NCBI RefSeq assembly: GCF_003385235.1
Contig: NZ_PQIA01000084.1
Location: 1 to 38,843 of the forward strand
Origin: Amycolatopsis circi
Lineage (GTDB): Bacteria; Actinomycetota; Actinomycetes; Mycobacteriales; Pseudonocardiaceae
Length of the DNA: 38,843 nucleotides
Reading direction: 5' to 3'
A model generated the notes under the pieces. That model was not told where the DNA came from and searched no databases. It worked only from the letters and a program-made list of their open reading frames with translations. Position 1 is the stretch's first letter, and each line of letters begins with the position of its first letter. This document shows positions 25,264-33,384 of this stretch, in pieces. The translations under genes and the position numbers were made by a program.

Positions 25264-25935
25264 CTACGAGTCGGCCGGATCCCTGCGCAGCGTGACCTCG
25301 CGCCCGGACGCAGTGCGCACCGTGACCGCGCGCACGCCCGGCCGCCCGGACACAACCGTCAGCGGCAGCCGGTCGAAGGTCTCGGCACCGATGTGCTCCC
25401 GCAGCTCCCCGGCGTCAGCGCCGATCTCCAGCCGGGTCACCGCCACCCCGCGGTCGCCGCGCTCCGCCGCCCCGCGATCCGGGTTGGTGGCCGGGTCCTC
25501 GCGGTAGAACCAGTTCGGCAGCCCGCGCCGCCAGCACGTGTCGAGCGCGCGGCCGGGGCCGGGAGCGGTGGTGATGACGCGCTGGGTGCCGTCGGGCTGG
25601 ATGCGCCCCGGAAGCCGCGCCACCTCGCCGCCGAGCCGTTGCGCGACCGCGGCCAGCTCGTCGAGGGTGTCGGCGCGCAGGCTCCAGAACATCCACCGGT
25701 CGCCGTCCGCGACGACCCGGTCGAACCAGGCGACCCCCGCGTCCCGCTCGGCCTCGGGCGCCGTCACCGCCTCGACCTCCAGGTAGACGTCCCCGCCGAG
25801 CGGGAAGATCGTGTTCGCGATGCCGGCGGCGAAGGCGCCCCCGTCGTAGTGGGCGAGCCCGGTCTCCTCGCGTACCCGGCGGACGCCCTCGTCCAGGTCT
25901 CGGACGCCAAGGCAGAGGTGGTCGAGATGAAACAT
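25264..25935 (-). CDS. VOC-superfamily (glyoxalase-like) protein
   Basis: A 223-residue protein starting at ATG 25935, with AAGGA seven bases upstream. The N-terminus FHLDHLCLGVRDLDEGVRRV is the first beta-alpha-beta unit of a VOC fold, with a metal-type His in DHL. GGDVYLEVEAV supplies the equivalent Glu ligand. The length and the WFYREDPATNP middle fit the 'glyoxalase-like domain' branch. Members act in metal-dependent isomerisation, ring cleavage or hydrolysis; the substrate is unknown. It was probably co-transcribed with the amidohydrolase now decayed downstream. An inverted repeat lies 52 bases upstream, and a TetR gene stands in the same direction beyond it. Confidence 0.82.
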   Translation of the reverse strand: MFHLDHLCLGVRDLDEGVRRVREETGLAHYDGGAFAAGIANTIFPLGGDVYLEVEAVTAPEAERDAGVAWFDRVVADGDRWMFWSLRADTLDELAAVAQRLGGEVARLPGRIQPDGTQRVITTAPGPGRALDTCWRRGLPNWFYREDPATNPDRGAAERGDRGVAVTRLEIGADAGELREHIGAETFDRLPLTVVSGRPGVRAVTVRTASGREVTLRRDPADS

Positions 25936-25986
25936 GCCGATCCTTTCCGGATCGCAGGCTATCCCCGCGGAAACTTACCGAACGAA

Positions 25987-26007
25987 TGTTCAGATACTTG
26001 CTGAACA
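25987..26007. promoter_or_regulatory. 21-bp inverted repeat, probable TetR operator
   Basis: TGTTCAG (25987-25993) and its exact reverse complement CTGAACA (26001-26007) are seven bases apart. A minus-strand -10 (TAAGTT, 25972-25977) would put the -35 inside the repeat, so a repressor here would block transcription of the VOC gene. The TetR gene at 26092-26718 is the obvious candidate. Confidence 0.6.
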
Positions 26008-26091
26008 CAGGTTAGGGACTTTCGGGAGCGCTTGTCCACCCTCTTGATCAAGGCCGCCCCGAGCGGGACGAACGGGAGAATCCGTTGCGTT

Positions 26092-26718
26092 TCAGGCGAA
26101 AATGAGCGAAACGAATTCGTCGACGAACGCCAGCACGACGTCCGCGTCGGAGTGCTCGGCGGAGTTCGGGAAGAGGGCGACCCGGCCGTGCGCCCCGACG
26201 AACGCGATCACGGCCGCTCGCTCCGCGGGCACTCGGAGCGGGATCCCCGCCGCGGCGCAGCGCGCGAAACCGTCGACGAGCAAGCCGATCACGTCAGCCA
26301 ACGGCCCGACCCGCCGCTCGCCGGGCGCGGTCCGGGGCGGTCCGTCGGCGGTCATCAGCCGGTAGTGCCCCGGGTTCTCCACTGCGAACCGGCAGGAAGC
26401 ATGGAGCAACGCCCGCACCCGGCCCACCACGTCGCCGGGATCCACGCGCGCCTCGGCCGCCTCCATCGCGACGCGCAACCGGACGAACTCGTGCTCGGCG
26501 AGACCCGCGACGAGCGCCGCACGATCGGTGAAGTGCTGGTAAATGCTGGCCGGCGCGATACCGGCGGCGCGGGCGACTCCGCGGATGGTCAGCCCGTCCT
26601 CCCCGCCAAGCTCGGACAGCAACCGGCTGGCCGCGTCGAGGATCTCCCCGCGCAACAGCTCGCCCTCGCCCCAGCGGTTGCGCGTGCGCGGAGCCCCGGC
26701 CTGGACCTCTTCCGACAT
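26092..26718 (-). CDS. TetR/AcrR-family repressor
   Basis: A 208-residue protein. The start is ATG 26718 (MSEEVQAGAPRTRNRWGEGE). The helix-turn-helix lies at ~30-70 (ILDAASRLLSELGGEDGLTIRGVARAAGIAPASIYQHFTDRAALVAGL), followed by a helical ligand-binding domain with WHG-domain features (VENPGHYRLMTAD). AAGAAT six bases before the ATG suggests a leaderless transcript. It lies upstream of the VOC gene, with the probable operator between, so it is likely to control that transcript and perhaps itself. The inducer is unknown. Confidence 0.9.
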   Translation of the reverse strand: MSEEVQAGAPRTRNRWGEGELLRGEILDAASRLLSELGGEDGLTIRGVARAAGIAPASIYQHFTDRAALVAGLAEHEFVRLRVAMEAAEARVDPGDVVGRVRALLHASCRFAVENPGHYRLMTADGPPRTAPGERRVGPLADVIGLLVDGFARCAAAGIPLRVPAERAAVIAFVGAHGRVALFPNSAEHSDADVVLAFVDEFVSLIFA

Positions 26719-26777
26719 GCACCCATTCTTACGCCCGCGCCGCCGCGGAGCTTGGGCAGCCACGCGGACTGACGTGC

Positions 26778-27452
26778 TCAGAAGCCGAGGGGATGATCGG
26801 AGAGCCAGTCGACGTGACGACTTTTCAACCGGTCTCGCTCCCCCGCCATAGGCAGCAGAACGTCGGCCCCTCCGTCGTACGGGTGATGCACGCGGTCGAA
26901 GGACAGGCTGGCGATCATCACGTTGGCAGTGAGGTCGTCGGCGACGGCGCGAAGCAGGCCGTCCACGAGGCCAGTCCGCCAGCGACTGCGACTGGCGTAC
27001 AGATGGGTGTAGGTGATGAAGTCCGGATCGATTTCGTCCTCGTTGGCGCGCACGGTTGCCCAATGACGGGCACCGGGGTTCCAGAGCGAGTGTTGCGCGG
27101 ACAACGCCGGAGGTTCGGAAGTGCCCGACCAATCGGTGGTGACGATCCGGACTTCTTGGCCGCGGAACAACTCGTCCAAAACCGTGTTGCAGCGGTCGAG
27201 AACGATGTCGTATTCCGCCTCCGTGCCGGGATAGCGCTGGGACTCGGGCAGGCTGTGGAAGCGCACCCATCGGTCGCGGTAAACGTGCTTCAGCTTGTGG
27301 GCCTGCGGAGGGCACGCGGGCCACTGCCGTTCCCACAGCGCGGCCAGATCGTCGCCCGGACTCGGTCGTGCGCCGCGGCCAGCCTCGCCGTCCCTCCGGC
27401 CCCTGCGGGAACGAAACTTTTCGCGTTCCGCATAATTTTTCGCATCACGCAA
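26778..27452 (-). CDS. DUF3885-family protein
   Basis: A protein of up to 224 residues. The TTG at 27452 gives the longest frame, but the first ~30 residues (LRDAKNYAEREKFRSRRGRRD) do not look like the family and overlap the promoter of the divergent TetR gene. The real start is probably near DDLAALWERQWPACPP, where no standard start codon is obvious. The core (DRWVRFHSLPESQRYPGTEAEYDIVLDRCNTVLDEL) is the DUF3885 signature, and the C-terminus VHHPYDGGADVLLP is also typical. The family function is unknown; members can be immunity-like or house-keeping. A- or T-ending codons are more frequent here than in neighbours. Confidence 0.75.
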   Translation of the reverse strand: MRDAKNYAEREKFRSRRGRRDGEAGRGARPSPGDDLAALWERQWPACPPQAHKLKHVYRDRWVRFHSLPESQRYPGTEAEYDIVLDRCNTVLDELFRGQEVRIVTTDWSGTSEPPALSAQHSLWNPGARHWATVRANEDEIDPDFITYTHLYASRSRWRTGLVDGLLRAVADDLTANVMIASLSFDRVHHPYDGGADVLLPMAGERDRLKSRHVDWLSDHPLGF

Positions 27453-27468
27453 CTTTCGCTGCTACTCT
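27408..27468 (+). promoter_or_regulatory. promoter and possible operator of second TetR gene
   Basis: TACTCT (27463-27468) lies seven bases before GTG 27476, a leaderless-type -10. Upstream, GGAACG (27408-27413) and CGTTCC (27424-27429) form an inverted repeat ten bases apart in an AT-rich stretch. This would suit autoregulation. Confidence 0.4.
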
Positions 27469-27475
27469 CGTTCCA

Positions 27476-28102
27476 GTGACCTCCACTGCACCCCTCGGCC
27501 TGCGCGAGCGCAAGAAGCGAGCCGCGCGAAGGGCGCTCGCCGAAGCCGCGTTGCGGATCGCTCTCGAGCGGGGCCTCGAGCAGCTCCGGGTGGAGGACAT
27601 CGCGAACGAGGTGGGCGTTTCCGCGCGCACCTTCAACAACTATTTTTCCAGCAAGGAGGAAGCTGTCTGCGCGTTCATCGTCGAACGGCAGGAGCGCGTG
27701 CGCGACGCGCTCCTGGCGAGGCCCGCCGACGAGCCGCTGTGGGACGCGGTCGTCAACGCCTCGATCACCCGGTTCGTCGAGGACGACCGTCCGAACCGCG
27801 AGGACGTGCGGCGGGTGCGGGCGATGATGGAGAACGGCGGCTTGTTCGCCGAGATGCTCCGCGCGTACGCCGCTGTCGAGCGCGTGCTGGCCGACGCCAT
27901 CGCCGAGCGGGCCGGCGAGCACGCAAATCCGTTGCACGCCCGGCTGATGGCGAGCATTGTGCAGAACGCTTCGCGCATCGCTTTCGAAACCTGGCTCAAT
28001 TCGGACTCCGACGACGAAGAGTTCGTATCGGCCTTCACCGGCCTCCTGCGGGAGGCCGCCGCCGGGATGCCGGCCCTGGCCGCGTCCGGCGCGGCACGCT
28101 AG
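27476..28102 (+). CDS. TetR/AcrR-family regulator of the ABC exporter
   Basis: A 208-residue protein starting at GTG 27476 (VTSTAPLGLRERKKRAARRAL). The helix-turn-helix lies at ~20-65 (LEQLRVEDIANEVGVSARTFNNYFSSKEEAVCAFI). The C-terminal part is the helical effector domain. It is 41 bp upstream of, and co-directional with, the first ABC half-transporter gene. Such pairs are typically an autoregulated repressor and the drug exporter it controls, and co-transcription is likely. The ligand is unknown. Confidence 0.92.
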   Translation: MTSTAPLGLRERKKRAARRALAEAALRIALERGLEQLRVEDIANEVGVSARTFNNYFSSKEEAVCAFIVERQERVRDALLARPADEPLWDAVVNASITRFVEDDRPNREDVRRVRAMMENGGLFAEMLRAYAAVERVLADAIAERAGEHANPLHARLMASIVQNASRIAFETWLNSDSDDEEFVSAFTGLLREAAAGMPALAASGAAR

Positions 28103-28143
28103 ACCCGAACCGACGCCATTCACTTTTGGGGGAGTACCCGACC

Positions 28144-29877
28144 GTGCTGGTCAAACTGTTGCGCAGCTACCTGCGCCCGTACCGGGCCGCGCTGTGGCTC
28201 GTCATCGCGCTGCAACTGGTGCAGACGATCGCCGCGCTGTACCTGCCCACGCTCAACGCCGACATCATCGACGGCGGCCTCGTCAAGGGCGACACCGGCT
28301 ACATCATGAAGATCGGCGGCGTGATGCTGCTGATCACGCTGGTGCAGATCGCCGGGTCGATCGGGGCCGTCTACTACGGTTCCCGCATCGCCGCGGCCGT
28401 CGGCCGCGACATCCGCGCCGGGGTCTTCCACCGCGTGCAGGATTTCTCCGCGCGCGAGATCGGGAAGTTCGGCACGCCGTCGCTGATCACCCGCACCACC
28501 AACGACGTCCAGCAGATCCAGCTGCTCGCCGCGCTCACCTTCACGCTGATGGTGTCCGCGCCGATCATGTGCGTCGGCGGCATCCTGCTCGCGCTGCAGC
28601 AGGACGTGCCGCTGTCGGCGCTGCTCGTCGTCATCGTGCCGGTGCTGGGCCTCGCGATCGGCCTCATCGTCATGCGGATGCGCTCGGCCTTCCGGCTCAT
28701 GCAGGTGCGCCTCGACAAGATCAACCAGGTGCTGCGCGAGCAGATCATGGGCATCCGGGTGATCCGCGCGTTCGTGCGCGACCAGCACGAGCGCGAGCGC
28801 TTCGGCCGCGCCAACGACGAACTGTTCACCGTGTCGCTGCGGGTCGGCAGGCTGATCGCGCTGATGTTCCCCACCGTGATGCTGGTAGTGAACGTGTCGA
28901 GCGTGGCCGTGCTGTGGTTCGGCGGGCAGCGGGTCGACAGCGGCGCGATGCAGATCGGCGCGCTCACCGCGTTCCTGGCCTATCTGCTGCAGATTCTGAT
29001 GGCGGTCATGATGGCCACCTTCATGTTCATGATGGTGCCGCGCGCGGAGGTCAGCGCCGAGCGCATCACCGAGGTGCTGGACACCGAATCGAGCGTGCGC
29101 CTGCCGGACGAGCCGGTCCCGGCCGGGGCCGAGCGCGGGCGCCTCGACCTCACCGGCGTCGAATTCCGGTACCCCGGCGCGGAAAAGCCGGTGCTGCAGG
29201 ACGTTTCGCTGTTCGCGCGGCCCGGCGAGACCACCGCGATCATCGGCAGCACGGGCAGCGGGAAGACGACGCTGCTCAACCTGATCCCGCGGCTGATGGA
29301 CGCCACCGAGGGCTCCGTCCGGGTGGACGGCGTGGACGTGCGCCAGCTGGACCAGGCGGTGCTGTCGTCGAGGGTCAGCATGGTGCCGCAGAAGCCGTAC
29401 CTGTTCGCGGGCACGGTCGCCAGCAACCTGCGCTACGGGAATCCGGACGCCACCGACGAAGAACTGTGGCACGCGCTGGAAGTGGCGCAGGGCAAGGATT
29501 TCGTGGAACGGATGGAACAGGGCCTCGACTCCCCCATCGCCCAGGGCGGCACGAACGTCTCGGGCGGTCAGCGGCAGCGGCTCGCGATCGCGCGGATGCT
29601 GGTGCACCGGCCGGAGATCTACCTGTTCGACGACTCGTTCAGCGCACTCGACTACGCCACCGACGCCGCGTTGCGCCGCGCGCTCGCCGACGAAACCGGC
29701 GACGCCACCGTCGTCATCGTCGCGCAGCGGGTCAGCACGATCCGCGGCGCGGACCGGATCATCGTGCTCGACGACGGCCGCGTCGTCGGCACCGGAACCC
29801 ACCACGAGCTGATGGACACCAACGAAACGTATCGGGAAATCGTGCTTTCGCAGCTGACCGAGCAGGAGGCTGCGTGA
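28144..29877 (+). CDS. ABC exporter half-transporter, degenerate ATP site
   Basis: A 577-residue protein starting at GTG 28144 with GGGGGAG nine bases upstream. Six transmembrane helices (~1-310) are followed by the nucleotide-binding domain: Walker A GSTGSGKTT near 375, Q-loop MVPQKPYLF, signature VSGGQRQRL near 475 and Walker B EIYLFDDSFSALD near 497. The residue after the Walker B Asp is Asp, not the catalytic Glu, and the switch His is Gln (VIVAQRVSTI). This is the non-hydrolysing partner of a TM287/TM288-like heterodimer. Its stop overlaps the next gene's ATG (TGATG). Confidence 0.95.
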   Translation: MLVKLLRSYLRPYRAALWLVIALQLVQTIAALYLPTLNADIIDGGLVKGDTGYIMKIGGVMLLITLVQIAGSIGAVYYGSRIAAAVGRDIRAGVFHRVQDFSAREIGKFGTPSLITRTTNDVQQIQLLAALTFTLMVSAPIMCVGGILLALQQDVPLSALLVVIVPVLGLAIGLIVMRMRSAFRLMQVRLDKINQVLREQIMGIRVIRAFVRDQHERERFGRANDELFTVSLRVGRLIALMFPTVMLVVNVSSVAVLWFGGQRVDSGAMQIGALTAFLAYLLQILMAVMMATFMFMMVPRAEVSAERITEVLDTESSVRLPDEPVPAGAERGRLDLTGVEFRYPGAEKPVLQDVSLFARPGETTAIIGSTGSGKTTLLNLIPRLMDATEGSVRVDGVDVRQLDQAVLSSRVSMVPQKPYLFAGTVASNLRYGNPDATDEELWHALEVAQGKDFVERMEQGLDSPIAQGGTNVSGGQRQRLAIARMLVHRPEIYLFDDSFSALDYATDAALRRALADETGDATVVIVAQRVSTIRGADRIIVLDDGRVVGTGTHHELMDTNETYREIVLSQLTEQEAA

Positions 29878-31883
29878 TGAGCGAGGAAACGAAAACCGCC
29901 GTCGCGCACGACGCCGACGAACCGGCCGCCGTCGCCCGCGACAAGACCCGTCCGCAACCGGTGGCGGGGCCCGGCCGGATGATGGCCGCGGGCATGCCCG
30001 CGGAAAAACCGCTCGACTTCAAGGGTTCGCTGGCCCGGCTGCTGCGGCTGCTCCGCCCGCAACGGGCGGCGCTGACCGGGGTGCTGGTGCTCGGCGCGAT
30101 CGGCGTCGCGCTGACCGTGGTCGGGCCGAAGGTGCTCGCCCGGGCGACGGACCTGATCTTCGCCGGCATCACCAGCAGGCACCTGCCGCTGGGCGCGACG
30201 AAGGAGCAGGTGATCGACGGCCTGCGGGCGCGCGGGGAGAACACGCTCGCCGACATGTTCACCAGCGTCGACCTGATGCCCGGCCACGGCGTCGACTTCA
30301 CCGCGGTCGGCCAGGTGCTGATGATCGTGCTGGCGCTGTACGTCTTCGCGTCGTTCCTGGGCGTCATCCAGGCGCGGCTGACCACGAACCTCGTGCAGGG
30401 CGCGGTGTTCCGGCTGCGCCAGGACATCGAGGAGAAGTTCGCCAGGCTGCCGCTGCGCTATTTCGACCGCCAGCCGCGCGGCGAGGTGCTGAGCCGGGTC
30501 ACCAACGACATCGACAACCTGGCGCAGTCGCTGCAGCAGACGCTCTCGCAGATCGTCACGTCGCTGTTCACCGTGCTGGGCGTGCTGGTGATGATGTTCG
30601 TCATCTCGCCGCTGCTGGGCGTGATCGTGCTGCTGACGGTGCCGGTTTCGGTGTTCGTCGCGGCCAAGGTCGGCAAACGCGCGCAGCCGCAGTTCATCCG
30701 GCAGTGGGGCACGACCGGGAAGCTCAACGCGCACATCGAGGAGATGTACACGGGCCACTCGCTGGTTCACATCTTCGGCCGCCGCAAGGAAGCCGAAGAA
30801 CTCTTCCGGCAGCAGAACGAGGCGCTGTACGAGGCGAGCTTCAAGGCGTCGTTCATCTCCGGCACGATCCAGCCGGCGATGATGTTCATCGGCAACCTGA
30901 GCTACGTCCTGGTCGCCGTCGTCGGTGCGCTGCGGGTCGCCTCGGGCACGCTGACGCTGGGCGATGTGCAGGCGTTCATCCAGTACTCGCGCCAGTTCAG
31001 CCAGCCGGTCACGCAGATCGCGAGCATGGCGAACCTGCTGCAGTCCGGCGTCGCCTCGGCCGAGCGGGTGTTCGCGCTGCTGGACGCCAAGGAGCAGGAA
31101 CCGGAGCCAGAGCACCCGCAGCGTCCGGAGGTCGTGCACGGGCAGGTCGACTTCGAGCACGTGTCGTTCCGCTACCTGGAAGACACGCCGCTGATCGAAG
31201 ACCTGTCGCTGTCGGTCGAACCGGGCCACACCGTCGCCATCGTCGGCCCCACCGGCGCAGGAAAAACGACGCTGGTCAACCTCCTGATGCGGTTCTACGA
31301 AATCGACGGCGGCCGCATCACCCTGGACGGCGTCGACATCAAGGCCATGGACCGCGAAGAACTGCGCTCCAAGACCGGCATGGTGCTGCAGGATGCCTGG
31401 CTTTTCGGCGGCACAATCGCGGAAAACATCGCGTACGGCGCAGACAACGTCACCCGCGAACAGGTCGTCGAAGCCGCGAAGGCAACCTACGTGGACCGCT
31501 TCGTCCGCACCCTGCCAGACGGCTACGACACAGTCCTGGACGACGAGGGCGGCACAGTCAGCACGGGCGAGAAGCAGCTGATCACCGTCGCCCGAGCCTT
31601 CCTGGCCAAGCCGGCGATCCTGATCCTGGACGAGGCCACCAGCTCGGTGGACACCCGCACCGAGGTCCTGATCCAGCACGCGATGAACTCCCTGCGCACC
31701 GGCCGCACGAGCTTCGTGATCGCCCACCGCCTCTCCACCATCCGGGACGCGGACGTCATCCTGGTGATGGAAAACGGCAACATAGTCGAACAAGGAAACC
31801 ACGAAACGCTGATCAACGCAGGCGGCGCCTACTCCCGCCTGTACGCAGCCCAATTCGCAGAAGCCATGGCAGAAACCGAATAA
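29877..31883 (+). CDS. ABC exporter half-transporter, catalytic ATP site
   Basis: A 668-residue protein starting at ATG 29877. It has a polar ~45-residue N-terminal extension, then six membrane helices and an ATPase domain: Walker A GPTGAGKTT near 458, signature VSTGEKQL near 562 (a variant of LSGGQ), Walker B AILILDEATSSVD and the switch His in VIAHRLSTI. Both catalytic residues are intact. An insert between helices 1 and 2 (LGATKEQVIDGLRARGENTLADMF) is typical of the larger subunit of this exporter type. It would pair with the 577-residue subunit to export drugs or lipids. The last ~200 codons shift to C/A-ending codons. Confidence 0.95.
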   Translation: MSEETKTAVAHDADEPAAVARDKTRPQPVAGPGRMMAAGMPAEKPLDFKGSLARLLRLLRPQRAALTGVLVLGAIGVALTVVGPKVLARATDLIFAGITSRHLPLGATKEQVIDGLRARGENTLADMFTSVDLMPGHGVDFTAVGQVLMIVLALYVFASFLGVIQARLTTNLVQGAVFRLRQDIEEKFARLPLRYFDRQPRGEVLSRVTNDIDNLAQSLQQTLSQIVTSLFTVLGVLVMMFVISPLLGVIVLLTVPVSVFVAAKVGKRAQPQFIRQWGTTGKLNAHIEEMYTGHSLVHIFGRRKEAEELFRQQNEALYEASFKASFISGTIQPAMMFIGNLSYVLVAVVGALRVASGTLTLGDVQAFIQYSRQFSQPVTQIASMANLLQSGVASAERVFALLDAKEQEPEPEHPQRPEVVHGQVDFEHVSFRYLEDTPLIEDLSLSVEPGHTVAIVGPTGAGKTTLVNLLMRFYEIDGGRITLDGVDIKAMDREELRSKTGMVLQDAWLFGGTIAENIAYGADNVTREQVVEAAKATYVDRFVRTLPDGYDTVLDDEGGTVSTGEKQLITVARAFLAKPAILILDEATSSVDTRTEVLIQHAMNSLRTGRTSFVIAHRLSTIRDADVILVMENGNIVEQGNHETLINAGGAYSRLYAAQFAEAMAETE

Positions 31884-31896
31884 CCCGCAGCACAAC

Positions 31897-31911
31897 AGTC
31901 CGTGAGGGGAA
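31897..31911. repeat. left remnant of the palindrome split by the IS
   Basis: AGTCCGTGAGGGGAA. Its last four bases (GGAA, 31908-31911) are repeated at 33173-33176 on the other side of the IS. Joined to 33177-33189 it completes the left arm of a perfect palindrome. Confidence 0.85.
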
Positions 31912-33172
31912 GGCGGATTCACGTGGTGGTTGCAACACGTGGTGTTTGTTGGTGTGAGAGTAGCTTGTCGAGGGTTTCGGCGGGTGTGTGCCAGCCGAGG
32001 GTTTGGCGGGGGCGTCCGTTGAGTTCGGCGGCGACGCGGGCGAGGTCGGCGGGGGTGTGGACCGACAGGTCGGTGCCTTTGGGGAAGTACTGGCGCAGCA
32101 GGCCGTTGGTGTTCTCGTTGCTGCCGCGCTGCCAGGGGCTGTGGGGGTCGCAGAAGTAGATCGCCAGCCCGGTGGCGAGCGCGATGTTCTTGTGGTGGGC
32201 CATTTCGGTGCCCTGGTCCCAGGTCAGCGACCTGGCCAGCAGCGGGGGCAGGGTGTGGAACGCCTCGGTCATCGCGGTCGCGACGGCGGCGGCGTCGCGG
32301 CCGTCGGGCAGGGGGACCAGGATCGTGAACCGGGTCTGGCGTTCGACCAGGGTCGCGATCGCGGACTTGTTGTCCTTGCCCAGGATCAGGTCGCCTTCCC
32401 AGTGCCCGGGGACCGCGCGGTCGTCGGCCTCGGCGGGCCGTTCGCTGATGTTGACCATGTCCTGGATCCGGGCCCCGGGCCGGGCCCGGCGGGCCCGGGC
32501 CTGCCGGCGCGGGACCCGCAGCGCGCGCCCGGTCCGCAGCGCCGAGGCCAGTTCCCGGCGCAGCGCGCCCCGGCCCTGCACGTACAGCGCTTGGTAGATC
32601 GTCTCGTGCGACACCCGCATCTCCGGCCGGTCGGGGAAGTCCAGCACCAGTCTCGCCGAGATCTGCCGCGGCGACCACATCCGGACCAGTCCCGCCTGCA
32701 CCGTCTCCCGCAGCACCGCATCCGCGGCCAGCTTCGCCGTTTTCGGCCGTTTCGCGCGCTGTTCGGCCGCGTGCTGGGCGCTGCTGGCCCGATAGCCGCC
32801 GGACCCGGTGTTGCGGGCCAGCTCCCGCGACACCGTCGACCCGGGCCGCCCGATCGCCCGCCCGATCGCGCGGACACCGTGGCCCGCCGCCCGCAGGCAA
32901 GCGATCTCTTCCCGCTCGGCCAGGTCCAGCCGCACCGGCCCCGGACAGCGGGGCGCATTCCCGATCACCCCGCCAGCCTGCCGGAACAACCGCACCCCCG
33001 TCGTCGGGGCAAGCCCCACCGCCCGCGCCGCCGGCTTCGCCGCCAGCCCGGCCCGGACCTGCTCCCAGAACTCCACCCGCACCGACCGCGGCAACCACCG
33101 GTACTTCCGCACCCTCGCCATCACAACCCGCCCCTTCAACCAGACGGTGTTGCAACAACCCCATGACCCTAA
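31912..33172 (-). mobile_element. IS30-family insertion sequence, 1261 bp
   Basis: The bounds are set by the GGAA target duplication and by the palindrome restored when the element is removed. Imperfect inverted ends share GGTTGCAACAC / TGTTGCAACAC about 18-26 bases in (about 18 of 26 end positions match). One intact transposase gene fills it. It lies between the ABC exporter operon and poxB, which converge on it. Its own base composition does not share the C/A skew of the flanks, which suggests recent arrival. Confidence 0.9.
31919..33121 (-). CDS. IS30-family transposase
   Basis: A 400-residue DDE transposase. ATG 33121 (MARVRKYRWLPRSVRVEFWEQV) has AAGGGG upstream; a TTG six codons earlier is an alternative. 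The N-terminal helix-turn-helix (ERE-EIACLRAAGHGVRAIGRAIGRPGSTVSREL) near 85 is the IS30 type. The DDE triad appears in PGHWEGDLILG near 250 (Asp), LTWDQGTEM near 310 (Asp) and SPWQRGSNENTNGLLRQYFP near 340 (Glu). The frame is intact, so the element may still be active. Transcripts from the ABC operon would run antisense into this gene. Confidence 0.96.
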   Translation of the reverse strand: MARVRKYRWLPRSVRVEFWEQVRAGLAAKPAARAVGLAPTTGVRLFRQAGGVIGNAPRCPGPVRLDLAEREEIACLRAAGHGVRAIGRAIGRPGSTVSRELARNTGSGGYRASSAQHAAEQRAKRPKTAKLAADAVLRETVQAGLVRMWSPRQISARLVLDFPDRPEMRVSHETIYQALYVQGRGALRRELASALRTGRALRVPRRQARARRARPGARIQDMVNISERPAEADDRAVPGHWEGDLILGKDNKSAIATLVERQTRFTILVPLPDGRDAAAVATAMTEAFHTLPPLLARSLTWDQGTEMAHHKNIALATGLAIYFCDPHSPWQRGSNENTNGLLRQYFPKGTDLSVHTPADLARVAAELNGRPRQTLGWHTPAETLDKLLSHQQTPRVATTT

Positions 33173-33218
33173 GGAACCCTGAGGGACTCAGAGTCCCTCA
33201 GGGTTCCCCTCACGGACT
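33173..33218. repeat. right remnant of the palindrome, still a 17-bp hairpin
   Basis: 33173-33189 and 33191-33207 are exact reverse complements. The right arm of the original palindrome runs 33191-33218. It lies 166 bases past the poxB stop and can still terminate poxB. Confidence 0.85.
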
Positions 33219-33384
33219 TTCACCCCAGCAACCACGCACAAAACAGCAACCAACGCACCCACCGAACCAAGCACCCACACCACCCCCGCGCCGTAGTCAC
33301 AATCAGCTTCGGGGTGCCCCACGCAACCACCACGGCAATGTCGCCGCCAGGCGACGAGCCGCCCCCGGCACCCTCACCCCAGAA

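Noticed and set aside
33219..33384. Small hydrophobic minus-strand frame after poxB (ending LLFCAWLLG)
   Set aside because: No start with a ribosome-binding site; its composition is explained by the strong C/A skew of the plus strand.
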